This document shows, in pieces, positions 1 through 12,300 of a stretch of 64,000 nt of DNA. Both the position numbers and the translations under genes were made by a program. Positions within the stretch are counted from its first letter, which is position 1; each line of letters opens with the position of its first letter. This DNA is from Ichthyophis bannanicus (Eukaryota; Chordata; Amphibia; Gymnophiona; Ichthyophiidae). Location: assembly GCA_033557465.1 (NCBI GenBank), contig CM066048.1, positions 13,244,305 through 13,308,304 on the forward strand, written 5' to 3'. The notes under the pieces are model-generated. The model did no database searches and was not told the origin of the DNA. It saw nothing but the letters and a program-made list of their open reading frames with translations.

Positions 1-720
1 TGGGGTTCTCCCGACTCTCCACCAAAGGGGCTAAAGGTGTATAAATAGATGTGCGCTCTCCATGGTGTGGTTTGATATTCCCAAGGTGGATGCACAGGTC
101 ACAGCAGTTACCAGACAGGCCACCATTCCTGTGTTATGCGGATCGGTCTTAAAGGGTACTCTGGACCTAAAGGTGGATTTGGCATTGAAGAACCAGTTTG
201 CCGCAGCAGCTGCTATTCTTCATTTGGCGGTCTGTGCAGGCCTGATGTTTCGATCCCTGCTCCATTGGATTCAGTCTTTCCTACCAGATGATACTACCCC
301 TCTTTTGGAGTTGGCTGCAGCCTTCCTTCCATGTATGACCTGGTACATCTAGTGGCCAGGGATAGTGCCCTGTCAGTGGTGATACAGCGTTGGATTTGGC
401 TCCGATACTAGGCAGCAGACACATCTCCCAAAGCCCAACTGGCCCAACTGGGGTGATTTGGAATAGCTGGTGAAGGACCTGGGCAAGACAAACTTGCCAC
501 CTTCCGGAGGACGTGTCCAAGGGATCTGTGCAGGGGGCAGGAGTCCTTTCGCCGTCAGCCTCTGTCTGCTCCTCACAGATGCACTAGTCGGACTCCCAGG
601 GGTCTTGGAACTCCCGTCGCTACTGGTCTGGAAAGCTTTCTTCCCCTCTATACCCAGATTTCAGGCTCATTTTCAGTCCTTTTGAGGAACGCGTGAGCCC
701 AGAGATTTGGTCCCCCCCAG
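1..720 (+). pseudogene. Old DIRS retrotransposon fragment, gag-like region
   Basis: The frame from 62 to 352 encodes an Ala/Leu-rich helical segment with the pattern LDLKVD..LKNQF, then an alanine run. The same pattern (LDQKDRKVEGLLKKAF) occurs in the DIRS-C remnant near 50123-50371, and the nucleotide phrases around 'cccaaggtgg' and 'agcagttacca' recur near 48740-48770. I infer the gag C-terminal region of an old DIRS family distinct from elements A and B. Frames are broken repeatedly, and the left end lies outside the window. Confidence 0.5.
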
Positions 721-778
721 AGGAAATCCCTCCCAGGCTGTGCAATGAAGGTTAGGTGGCCCATTCCTTGGCCCCTTC

Positions 779-880
779 AGTTTTATTTATTTTATTTATT
801 TAACCGTTTGTTTTTTTTAACATCGCTCTATCCTTCAATCAGAGCGGTTTACATTAAACAATAACTTGTTGGGGGCAAGC
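779..880 (-). repeat. LINE/SINE 3' tail fragment
   Basis: A run of TTTATTTATT followed by 'agcggtttacatt' matches, in reverse, the 3' tail of several other repeats here (12446, 25268, 51244): 'gtaaaccgc', then an AAATAAATAA tail. It interrupts the DIRS remnant. Minus orientation is inferred from the poly-AAAT side. Confidence 0.6.
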
Positions 881-1039
881 TTCGCCTCTTCTCTCAGGAA
901 TGGGCCTGGATCACCAAGGATTGCTGCATGCTAGATACTGTTCAGTACAGATAGGTCCTGGGATGCAAAGAGCCGGTCCCGAACACATTTGTCATCTCCC
1001 CTGTGGGTCCACAGTGAAAGGACGGCTGTTTGAATCTCC

Positions 1040-1400
1040 TTGGGTGAGTTGATGCTTCTGACGGCAGCATTGCCCATTTACCTGGACAATTGGGACAAGG
1101 ACAGATGCTCCTTCTATTTTGTGGGGCTGAAGAAAAAAAAGAGAAAAGGATGGATCATTCTGGACGTCAAGGGTGTCAATGCCTACTTGTGCGGCCGGAT
1201 GGAAACTGCGATCGTGATTCAAGTGAAACGTATTTTCATATTCTGATCCGGGAGGATCAGCAGAAATATCTGCATTTTGCCGAGCTTGGCTCTCACTTGC
1301 AATTCGCTGCCCTCCCATGCAGATTCTCCATTGACCCAAGGACATTCTCCAAGGTTCTGGTGATGGTTGCTGTGGCGCTAAGTGTAGTACAAATGAATTA
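1040..1400 (+). pseudogene. DIRS reverse transcriptase fragment
   Basis: Broken frames here resemble the DIRS RT fingers/palm region. One frame gives FYFVGLKKK, then ILDVKGVNAYL (compare ILDLRNLNKFL in DIRS-A). Another gives YFHILIREDQQKYLHFAELGSHLQF then RTFSKVL (compare the HILIHPDHRQYLRFV and RVFTKCL blocks in DIRS-A). It continues the gag remnant at 1-720, separated by the tail repeat. It is non-functional. Confidence 0.6.
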
Positions 1401-3209
1401 AAGTTGACTACTGATCATGCATCAGTAGTGAGTTAGGGGTTAATTGAACCTCAGTTTTATGGAAGAGAGATTCCTGTGCAATTTTGTGAAAAACATCTTG
1501 CATAACTGTTTTGATAGAACCATGTGAAATTTCTAATAGAGAGATACTGGTGCATCTGGCAAATATATACAAAATAAAGTGAAGGTCATCTGACGGGGTT
1601 CTGGGCTTCTGAACCGTGGGATGGAAAATGCCCTCCCTTGAGCATTCTCAGGCGTCTGGCCAGCGTCTTGATTATGTTTAATGGACAGCTGATCCTATTC
1701 TATGTGTATGTCACCTGATGGAAAATTACTGGTTACTCTTGCATCAGGATAAAATGGGGGCCTTTTTCAGCCGGGGAGGAAGTGAAGGGATCTCCTCCAT
1801 GGAACGAGCACGTGCGTTGCCTGGAAAGTCTCCCGATTGAGAAGTCTCTCCTGCATCTGGGATCCATTTAGTCAAAGTGTGGCATGAGATGAAGCTCATA
1901 ACTCTGTCGGTGGCGTATCATTCTCCTATCTTGCTTTCTAGCTATCTTTTCCAACTAATTATAGGTAAATAAGTGCATTACTTGCTTTCAAGTTATCTTT
2001 TCTTTATTTTATTAATAAACTGCTTATCTTTATTACAAAGTGTGTTAGCCTTTACTTTTGCACCCCGCTCACTTAGCAAAACACTAAGGCACCAAGAGAT
2101 TTGTGTGCACCCATGTTGGTTGACGGGCTCATCTGAGCCTGCTCTCTGTCAGAGGCGTCTCGAATAGCACCCCGAGTGGTAGCCTTTGGAAAACCTCTGC
2201 TGGATGGAGGCAGCAAGAGGGAGGGAGGAGAGTACTGTATCTGGGATGGAGCAGATGGTGGGGGAAGAGTATTGTGCTAGGGAGAGAATGTATGAATGTG
2301 GGGGACAGAGGGGCTCTGCACAGACTAATTCAGCACTTGCTAGAGATGATCCCAGTTGGGTGGGATAGTGCTTAACCTTGTTCCCCAGGGGAAAATTGGG
2401 GCTTTGTGTTGGCTGCTGATTTTTTTAATTTTATCAAACTTTGAGGCCCGTATGGACCTGGACCAAAATCTTTGAATCACTGAGTGACGATTGAGCACCC
2501 AATGCAAGGAAATGGCAGGTGGATCACAGGTGGGGGCGGGGGGGCTTCTCCATTCCCCAACCCTGGGGGTTTCCATTGTCAAACAGTTGACCCTTGGACA
2601 CCTACCAGCTGTGATAATGCTATGAAATAAACTAGCGTGCAGGGGAAGGAGATTAACCAGCCACAGAAATCTGTAGGAGGACGTGAAGGCAGCCTTGGGA
2701 GAGGCTTGGAGAAACCAGACTCGTATTCTAGCAGGTGCCTCAGCTGGATTTCTCGGTGCTTTATTTCTCATGTTTGCCGTCATGGAGCAGTCTGGAAAGG
2801 GGGTTTGCATGTAGCGTGTTGGGAAATCTGGCCTAGGACGGTGCAATAAACATGGTTATGTTTATCCTGCCTGTGATCAGAGTCTGTTTGTGGCACATCA
2901 GGATTGTCCTGGCTACCTGTCCTCGGCTTCCCAAAAGCCGTCTCTTCTTTCAGGACTATCAGGCTTCAGCAAACAGGTTGTGTGAGGGCGCCTCTTAAAG
3001 TATAGGAACATACTGTACATCTCTCTTTTCACGTCCTCTGACTTTGCACAAGGTGACATTGTGTTAGCTCGTTAGAGGTGTCTTGTGCAAAACATATGAT
3101 ATTATGATATTATGCTAAGCTGGAAGTGTGGAGATACTGAGAGACAAATGTGAAACTGCTCCCCTAAATCAAAGAGACTTCTAACCCCACATTGCCTGTC
3201 TGTTTTCAG
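1401..3209 (+). other. IGSF9 intron, no gene recognised
   Basis: No exon with Ig-like coding sequence was found here. The stretch is probably intronic sequence plus ancient repeat debris. The stretch just before 3210 is the acceptor region of the first visible exon (ctgtctgttttcag). Confidence 0.5.
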
Positions 3210-3355
3210 CTACTTGCAGTCCCGGGTTCGTGTCCTGGTAGATGGAAGTCTGCTGCTCCAGCAGGCTGCCCCAGAGGATTCTGGGAAGTATACGTGTGTC
3301 CCCAGCAATGGCTTGTGGAAGGCCCCGTCCGCCTCGGCCTACCTCACGGTGCTGT
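3210..3355 (+). CDS. IGSF9: IGSF9 exon: C-terminal half of Ig3
   Basis: The acceptor is tgttttcag and the donor gtaagg. The frame gives YLQSRVRVLVDGSLLL, then the Ig F-strand signature EDSGKYTCVPSN and the G-strand SASAYLTVL. It starts one base before a codon boundary and ends with one base of a split codon, completed at 6388 to give YPAQV, as in IGSF9. Confidence 0.93.
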
Positions 3356-6300
3356 GTAAGGCATTCACAAAGCTGTCATGTGCTCCCTGCTCTCCTCCTT
3401 TCCTCCTTCCCACCCCCAGTCATATCACGGGCTCCCAATCCACACATTCACTCCCCTTTCCCTTCAGTTCAAACTTTCTTTTCCTAATTGATAGCGTTGT
3501 GTACAAAGTGGAGGACGTGGTGTCCACAGCTGTGCTTTGATGACGTCTTCCATTAGCCAATGCAATCAACCGATAAATGTGCCCTGTTGCATGTATTTCT
3601 ACCTGGACATGGGTGCGATTAATAGGGTGGAGGGGTGGGGTTGAAAGAATCAAAGCTGTTGCTGTTTTTTCATTCCTGGATACGTAATTACACTGCCCTC
3701 CCTCACCCCCGTCCTGATCTCCTTTCCTCTTTCCTTTTGTCTCTCTTCCTTCCCTCCCTTCCTCTCTTCTCTGTCTTTCTTTTTTTCTCTTCTTACTGTT
3801 CCCAATATTTTGTTTCTCCTTCTTTCTCTCTCCTGGCCAGGGCCGGATTTACCTTGAGTGAGGCCCTATGCCAACAAAAATTGTGGGCCCCCAGCAGGGG
3901 CGGCCCAAGGGGGGTGTGGGCCTCATTTGCATAAGGGGCCTCATTTGCATAAATATTTGCATAATGTTACCATATACTAACTTTTAGTAAACGTGCCTCT
4001 TAATGAGTGTATGGATAAAGAAAGACTAAAAGATTTCTACATTACTATAATCCAGTGCCAACTGCCAGACACATTAGGAACTACTACAAACACTGCCCAT
4101 TTAGAACCCATAGCAAACCCGCCGTATCCTAACAGCACTACCAGGACTCACAAAGCACCATACCCTACCTATCAAAAGGCAACACTGCAAATATTAAATC
4201 AATACATTTCAGAGAATAACAATACATGACCTACTGGGGAAAGAGAACAAGTGGCAATGTCAAATAGGAATTATATAAACAGAACACCTCAGCTCAGTTA
4301 CACATGCAGAACATAGACCATCACCAAACAAGTAATCACATTTTAGAAACAGGAAGACAATAATTAAACTGGGAATCCCAAAAGCCAAACTTGGAATGTA
4401 CAACACTGTAGAAATAAAACTATACATTAATTTGCTCTTGTACTAAACAAAGCACAGACGTTAATGATGCACATTTCCCAGAGCTGACATATTCCAATTA
4501 ATAAATTCAAAATAAAGAGATATTTTTCTACCTTTTGTGCATTTTTTTCAGCTGCAATTGCTCCAGCCACTTTCTTCTGGTTTCTTCATGTCTTCTGCTA
4601 ACTCTCCATCGTCTGCTGTCCATTTGTCCTTTCTTCTCTCTTCTAGTTTTTTTCCATTCTCTCTCTACATCTGCTTTAACATACTAATCTTTCTCCTTTT
4701 GCTCTTTCCTCATTCCTATTTCATCCAGTCAAATTTTACCCCTCCATCCTCAATCCCCACTTACTCTCCCAATACCCGGCCAATTGTAGATTTTTTTATC
4801 CCTCCCACACAAAATATTTTTCCCTTCTCCATTTTACTCTTCCAGCCCCATCCCATTCTAATCCTCCCCAACATCAGCTCCCTTCTAGTTCCAGCCTCAC
4901 CCAGCATCCATTCCCTTCTAGTCCCTGCATCAGCCCATTTCCAGTCCTAGCCACCCATCAGCCCATTTCCAGTCCTAGCAACCCCCAACCCAATACCAGT
5001 CCTAACCCCCCATCACCCCATTTTCAGTTTAAGCCCCCCCTATAACCCATTACCAGTCCTAACCCCCCATCAGCCCACTTCCAGTCCTAACCCCATCAAC
5101 CCATTTCCAGTCAGCCCCCATAGCCTTTTGCCAGTCCTAACCCCCCCACATCATCCCATCAGCCCACAGACCATTACCAGTGTTAACCCCCCCCCAAAGC
5201 CCATTACCAGTTCTTAACCCCCCCAACAGCCCTTTATCAGTCCTAACCCCATCAGCCCACCTACTGTTTTAACCCCCCAGCCCATTTCCAGTCCTAGCCC
5301 CCCCCTTTGCCCTTTACCTTAATGCCCCCTTCTGCCCACTGCCCTTTACCTGTTTAAACCCCCCAAAACCCATTACCAGTTCTAAACCCCCCCCCAACAG
5401 CCAATTACCAGTCCTAACCCAATCTGCCCACCTCCAGTATTAACCCCCCCCAGCCCATTTCCAGTCCTAGCCCCCCCATAGCCCATTACCAGACAGCCCC
5501 CATCAGCCCACAGCCCATTACCAGTCTTAACCCCCCCACAGCCCTTTTCCAGTTCTAACCCCCCCCCAACTGCCCACAGACCATTACCAGTCCTCCTCAT
5601 CAGCCCACCTCCAGCCTTAATCCCCCCAACCCATTTCCAGCCCCCGTCCCAGCCCCCCCACTTCCCAGTCCTCCCCCCTCCCCCTCCCCCTCCCTCTCCC
5701 TAAAGTAAAATTTATTTTAAAAAAAAAAACCTGCTGGCTGCCGCCGCGGGGCCCCCTCTGCTGCCGCGGCAGCATGGACTGACCCGCGGGGGCCCCCTCT
5801 GTAAGCTCGGTCCCTCCCTCCGTGCCTCCGTGTCTCCCTCCGTGCAGGCTGTTAGAGACGCGAAGGCAGACTGTCTCCTTCGCGTCTCTGTTAAGCCCGC
5901 AGGGGCTGATGGGAAATTTCCCATCAGCCCTGCGGGCTTAACAGAGACGGGAAGGCAGAAGGAGACAGTCTGCCTTCGCGTCTCTAACAGCCTGCATGGA
6001 GGGAGACACGGAGGCACGGAGGGAGGGACCGAGCTTACAGAGGGGGCCCCCGCGGGTCAGTCCATGCTGCCGCGGCAGCAGAGGGGGCCCCGCGGCGGCA
6101 GCCAGCAGGTTTTTTTTTATTTTATTAAAAAAAAAAAGCCTAACTACTTCAATTTTTGTGGGCCCTTTGCAGCTGTGGGCCCTACGCCATGGCGTACATG
6201 GCGTATAGCTAAATCCGGCCCTGCTCCTGGCAATCTTCTGTCATTCTCTCCTTCTTTCCTGCGGCCCGTTTCCCTCCCACTCTCTCCTGGCTCCTTCCCT

Positions 6301-9300
6301 CCCTTCCACCATTCTCACTGTCACCATGCTACTATGCTGGAACACACTAGCTTTGTAATTCTCATCTTATATATCCCGCCCCTACAGACCCAGCACAAGT
6401 GATTGACATGCCCCTGGAGACCCACTTGCCAGTGGGAATGAAGGGAGTAATAAGGTGTCCTGTGAGAGCCAACCCACCTTTGCTATTTGTCAACTGGACC
6501 AAAGATGGCCACCCTCTGGATCTAGACAAGGTGAGGAGAGCTAGAACTTCTAGAATGTTCCTATTCAATCTTTTCGTTGTAGGCATTTACTTCCTTTCTC
6601 CTGCCCGGAATACAAGGGTGATGGGAAGACTAATGCAAAGCTCTTGCTGTCATTTTTTTTCAAAGTATCCCGGTTGGTATTTGGACGCTGATAGCTCAGT
6701 TGTCATCGCAACAGGAAACGATGATGCCCTGGGCCTGTATGCCTGCACCCCTTACAACAGCTATGGCACAGCTGGGGAGTCTGTGCCCACCCGGGTACTG
6801 CTGAAGGTAAGACGATGATGGGGCATGGAGATGGAGGGTTCCAGAAGTAACGGCCAAGAGCCCGAGACATGGCAGTAAAAAAATTCAGCAGGCAGCGTGT
6901 TACTTCCCTCTGGGACGTGCATTCTCGGCCTGTCTCAGACAAACCATGCACATACTTATTAAATGAAATACAGGAGATGTGGATTGTGGTGCCCTTCAGC
7001 ACGTCACTACTCTGAATACCTGCTCAGGTCCTTCGGTGGGAGGCGTCTGCGCTGGGGGAGGATCTGATTTCTGCCACCGTATAGCAGCCACAGCTCTCAG
7101 TGCGCAGATAGCTGTTGCTGGATTCACGGAAACTGCTTCCCAAACACTCAACTGAATGTGTGCAGTTGCTGGTGTATCTTATTTTCCATAAGGACAAGGG
7201 GACTCACACAGTCGCACGGATGCGTGACACCATCTATAGAACACATTTCCAGAGTTTTCCATGAAAACCTCAGTGGTCTTTCTGAGCATGCTTGAGAGTC
7301 CTGGGTCTCCACAACCACACGATGTGCCTTAGTTCATCATTTCCCCCCAAGATCAATTTGCCACAGACTGCTGCATTACTTTTTCCAGAACAGTTCTTTC
7401 TTGGGCAGAAAATTAGACCTAGTATTATATTCTCTTTTTCTTAGTGTTTAGTCAGGGTTTTTAATCTCTAAGCTATGGTTATTTTTCTGAATTCTCTCAG
7501 ACCTTCCAGTTACTGAAGACCCCGTTTTCTCACCTCAGGCTGTTTGCCTTCATTTTATCTTTTCCTTTTGAGTTTGCTCCGTTTGTTTGCCTGGTGATGG
7601 AGAAAAGGTGGCCTGCGGCATCAAGAACTGTCAGGCTAGGAGCAAATGACGTCCAGTATGAACCGTCATAAAACCTGACTCGACAAGGGCGATGGCGGGT
7701 CTCATTGCACATCTGCTCTAGCATGTCACCAAGAGCCACCAGGATCCGTCTCATCTTTAAGAAATGAGGAAAGAGTCTGGGTCCACCAGGCCATCGCCAG
7801 AGGCACCGAAGAAGCACAAGGGATATGGAGCAACACAACCACCCAAGGTTCACAGAAGCCCAGGAAGATATGGAACAAACCACATCTCATTCTCCCGCTT
7901 CAGCAAAGTATCGGGCTCTGAGCACTCACACACAGAGAATGTTAATGAACAAACTAACCTTTTTCAAAGAACTAGAGGACGCGAAATGAAGGTGCAAGGA
8001 GGGAAACTTAAAAGCAACATCAGGAAATACAGTGGTGGATGCCTGGAATACCCTCCCGCTGGAGGTGGTGGGGCAAAAAGGCAGGGGACAGACACGGGAT
8101 ATATGGCAAGAGGATGTTATCAAAGCAAACTTAAATAGCTTCATTAATAGAAGAAGTAACCTGCACGGAGTGACAGATACAACCTTAAACAAAAGTATAG
8201 AGGGGGAGTAACTTGCACAGAGCGGCAGGTTCAGCTCTACAACTCTCGCCACCCTACTGGGCTTACGAGATTGATGCCTCAGAAACGGTTGCACATGCAG
8301 GAAAGCACCATCTCCCGTCCACTGCGTTCACCACTTCAGTCTCCAGAGGAACAGTGTCAAGCTTTCAGGACCCCCCCAAAGGAGGTCAGTTCTCCAGCTA
8401 AATACCCTAGGCCAGGAATATCCAACTCCAGTCCTGGAGAGCTGCAAAGCAGTCAGATTTTCTGGATATCCTTAATGAATATGCATGAGATAAATTTGAA
8501 TACAATGGGGGCAGTGCATGCAAATATATCCCTTGCATATTCATTAAGGACATCAGGGGCAGCCCAAGGGTGTTGCGTGGCCATGTGCGGAGACTAATTG
8601 GGGGCCTCATTTGTATAAATATTTGCATATCCACTGGACCTCATTTGCACAGTGGCCTAGTGGTTGGGGCAAGGTACTTCAGGCCAGAAGGTCGGGGGTT
8701 CAAATCCCACTAGAGGACAGCAACCTTGGGCCGGAAGGACTGGGGTTTCTAGTCCCACAGGTGCTCCTTGTGGTCTTGGGCAAGCCACTTAACCCTCCAT
8801 AGCCCATGTTACCTGTAAAATAGTTATCTCCAAGTTATAATGCCCTGTTCAATGTAATTTCAGTTTGTTCAATGTAAACCGCACTGACGCAGAATAGCGC
8901 GGTATATAAGAGAATTTAAATAAATAAATAAATAAATATATTTTACTTAAAAAGTATATGCTGCCCATTTAAAATATTAAGCGGCTTTCAAAGGAATCCT
9001 TCACAAGCCTCTTTTTGGTCCTGACAATGACTTAGGGGCATGTTTACTAAACATTAATGTGTGTTAAGTGCCACTGTGCCCATAGACATAAATGAGTGTT
9101 GCTGCACTTAGCACATATTTAAATTTGTAAATGCACATTAACCCTTAGTAAAAATGCTTTTTAATGAGTGTCTGAAAACTGTTTGCATGTACAGTGAGGA
9201 TAAAGAAAAGCTGCCATACTCCTGGCATTACCATCCTCCATTGCCAACTGCCAGGTGCATTACTACAAAACCCTGCTCATTTAGAACCCATAGCAAACCC

Positions 9301-12300
9301 GCCATATCATAACAGCACTACCAGGACTCACACAGCACCTAACCCTATTTATCAAAAGGCAGCACTGCAAATATTAAACCAGGAAAAGAGAACAACTAGA
9401 CAGACAGAATAGCACAGTTCTGTCATACACACAAAACAGACAGATCAATCTGTACTCCAGTAATTTGACATGTACAGCTTTTCAAATAGGTGTATGAATG
9501 TTCTAGGGCCCATTGCAGTGTTTATAGTGCTGCATTTTTCTGGGTAGGCCCTTTATTGTATGAGTTTTGGAAGTGTATGCTGGTATGGTATGGTAGATTT
9601 GGCCTTGCAGACCTTCAGTGACTTTAGAAGGGTTTTATATTAGTTCCCAATATGCCTGGTACTGAAGAATGTTTGTTGTTGGTGAGATGACCAGAATCAG
9701 ATTTTTTTTTTATATATATATTAGTTCTATGAGTGAATGTCCTGCCTCTGCTCTGCACCCATTGTTGAGGAGGGGGTTCTGTGAATGCAAAATATATGTT
9801 CAAAAAGAAAAAGCAAGCACCATAACGCAGTGTATGACAATACAATTGAATTATAATTTGGAGTTATAAACTGCTGTGGTTCTCACTCTTTCTTTTAGTT
9901 TCTTGGTGCGCGAACATCTTGCATTTGCTCCATATTATCTAATTGGCTTTTTGGTTTGGTTCAGTCCCTGACTGGAGTTTTGAGAAAGATCCCCCCCCCC
10001 CAGGGGGGTGCCATCTCATCCCTCGCCTCAGGCAGCAGATTGCCTTGAGACGCCCCTGGTTCAAGCCCAACTCCAGCCTCAGTAAGACTCTTTATTTTAC
10101 TAGGGTCGTCTTCCAAGAAAAAAAAGCTCTGCCCTGTTGGTGGGCTTGTCCTGGTTTCCCGCTGCTTACCTGTAGCAGGTGTTCTCTGAACACAAGGGAA
10201 TCACAGTCACACATGCCCTCCAATCTCCTGTTCTGGAGTAAGTCTTATTAGCTTAGTGACAGGATTGAGGCACACTGTAGGGACGCAGGAGCTTCTGTGC
10301 ATGCCGAGGCCCTTTGAATTTTCACTAGAAATGCTTATCACGTTGATGCTGTCACTGATCATGTGATTGGTGTTTCCCCTGTCTTCGGACAACACCTCTT
10401 ACAGGTAAGCAATTCCCTTATGTGAAGCATCACCACTTACACGTTCGTGATCTGGTGGCCAGTTTTCTGTCCAGTGATGCTGAGACACCACCAATTGCAC
10501 ACATGGCCTTTTAATACAGCGCCCAGCTGCGTCAGCGCCAGTGTCCCCGTGCCTCCATCCTAGGGAGAGAACACATCTTGGATAAGTCATGAAGAGACAC
10601 CATTAGGTGCTGGGTCAGTGCCCTCAAAGGTCTTTCCCTTAGCCTTGGCCCAGCAGGTCTCTAGACTGATTTCAGGAGGCTCTGTAGTGTGTCTGAAGCT
10701 GATTGAATGAACACAGGTGGGGGACGCACAGTAGCACCACCTCAACTTGCAACCGATTCACTGGTTCATTACTGCAGATGGAGAATCTTTCTCTCCCCCT
10801 TCCCCGTGGTTTTCTCTTTCTCCCTCTATCTCCCATCACCTTTCTCCCTCCCTTGTCACCTGTGTCCCGTTGTCTCCCAAGGGCGATCCACAGAATGACC
10901 CCCCACTGACAATGGTTTGTTTCAGGATCCTCCGGTTTTCCTGGATGTTCCCAAGGAGGAGTACCTGCAGGAGGTGGGGCGGGAGCTGCTAATCCTGTGC
11001 TCAGCAGCGGGAGACCCTTTACCTACTGTTACATGGAGAAAGGTAAGACGTGGCACAGAACCAAGGAAAGACGCAGCAATACAGGGATCGTCTGAAGGTC
11101 AAATCATGCTGGGGACTAGTGATGGATTCCAGCTCTTGCCACTCCTATGCTGGTGCCGTACCATCTCCTTCTCCCACGAACCTGCAGGCCCTTCCCTCCT
11201 GCTATCCTCCATAGTCCTGTGCCTCTGCCCCAGCTCCAACAGCCCCTGCACTGTGCACCCTCCTGCCCCTACCCTCTGAGGATAATGCCACATGAGTAAA
11301 TGGGAAGGTGGTGGGAGGGCATGGAGCAGTGGAGGTGTGGGGCAGGATTAGCCCTCTGCAGGGTGACATCAGTGAAGCATTACGGCCACTGATCAGAACT
11401 AGAAATGACCGCTGCTAACCAGCTTCAAGCTGCATGGGAGTCCTCTGACATTCCTGCTGGGTGGGGGAAGGTACGTAATGCAATCACACTTTGAATCACA
11501 AGGGATTCCCACCTGTCCTTTGCGAATCAAAGAGCAATCGTGTTGCATCAATCAGGAACGTCAGCAGAGGACTTCCACGTAGCTCAAAGTGCTTAACGGG
11601 AACATTGCCCACCATGCAGCAGTTCTGGGTTTTGTCTTTCTCCCCTTCCTCATCCCATATGCTAAGAGAGCTCAGTAAAACAGTGCTCTCCCTCTCCCAC
11701 ACCAACTCCTGATTGTCCCTTTCCCCGGCTTGTCTGTATTTATCTTCATTTCTCTGAACGGCATGCTCTCTTCCTTCTGTAACGTTCTTTCGGTCTGAAT
11801 GTGCCCCACAGCTGGGAAGTTCTGGGAAGAGCCGCGGCCGTATGGACATCAATGGCACCCTTGTCTTCAAGCCTCTGACCAAAGAGGACCATGGCACCTG
11901 GGAGTGTACGGCAGCCAATCGTGTGGCCAGGATCAACGCGCTAACCTTAGTCTACGTCCTCGGTAATGCCCCTCAATTTATGACTTTGTGTCTCCAGGAG
12001 ATTCCTTCCAGCACTGCCCAGGACCTCCCCCTCCCCCATGCCCTCTATAACAACCAGACTGGGTCCAAACATTCACTATAGAGAGGGGCTTGTGCAGAAA
12101 TAACGCTGCAAGGTTGACACGGGGGACGGGGGAGGGGGCTAGAATTAGCCTTCTAGTTTCTATTAAAAGAGCTTTATTACACTGTGGAAACCTTCTAAAC
12201 TTGTCCTGGGGTTAAGCTGTTCAGTAGCTGTTGGAGTTGTCTTTCATCCCTCTTTCTCGCTTTCATCCTTGGTATTGTGATTGCTGAAACGGCTGCCTCA

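Larger units (their letters stand above)
3838..6223. mobile_element. hAT-type non-autonomous DNA transposon with 8-bp TSD
   Basis: The terminal inverted repeats are cagggccggattta and taaatccggccctg. The 8-bp target duplication ctcctggc is at 3830-3837 and 6224-6231, the hAT signature. The interior holds an AT-rich left part (3900-4540), a pyrimidine-rich part, a degenerate C-rich minisatellite and a long GC-rich palindrome. No transposase is present. A related copy begins near 8546, and a fragment lies at 37906. Confidence 0.88.

Noticed and set aside
2340..2846. 168-codon minus-strand ORF upstream of the first IGSF9 exon
   Set aside because: No recognisable family, odd composition, no supporting promoter or splice pattern; consistent with a chance open frame in intronic DNA.
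5830..6402. 190-codon ORF over the hAT palindrome
   Set aside because: Both strands and several frames are open because the DNA is a GC-rich palindrome; no protein family.
8650..8730. Possible tRNA gene
   Set aside because: A- and B-box-like sequences belong to a SINE head with a LINE-type tail; a second copy lies in DIRS-B2.
11496..11936. 146-codon minus-strand ORF
   Set aside because: It overlaps the true Ig5 exon antisense and has no family resemblance.
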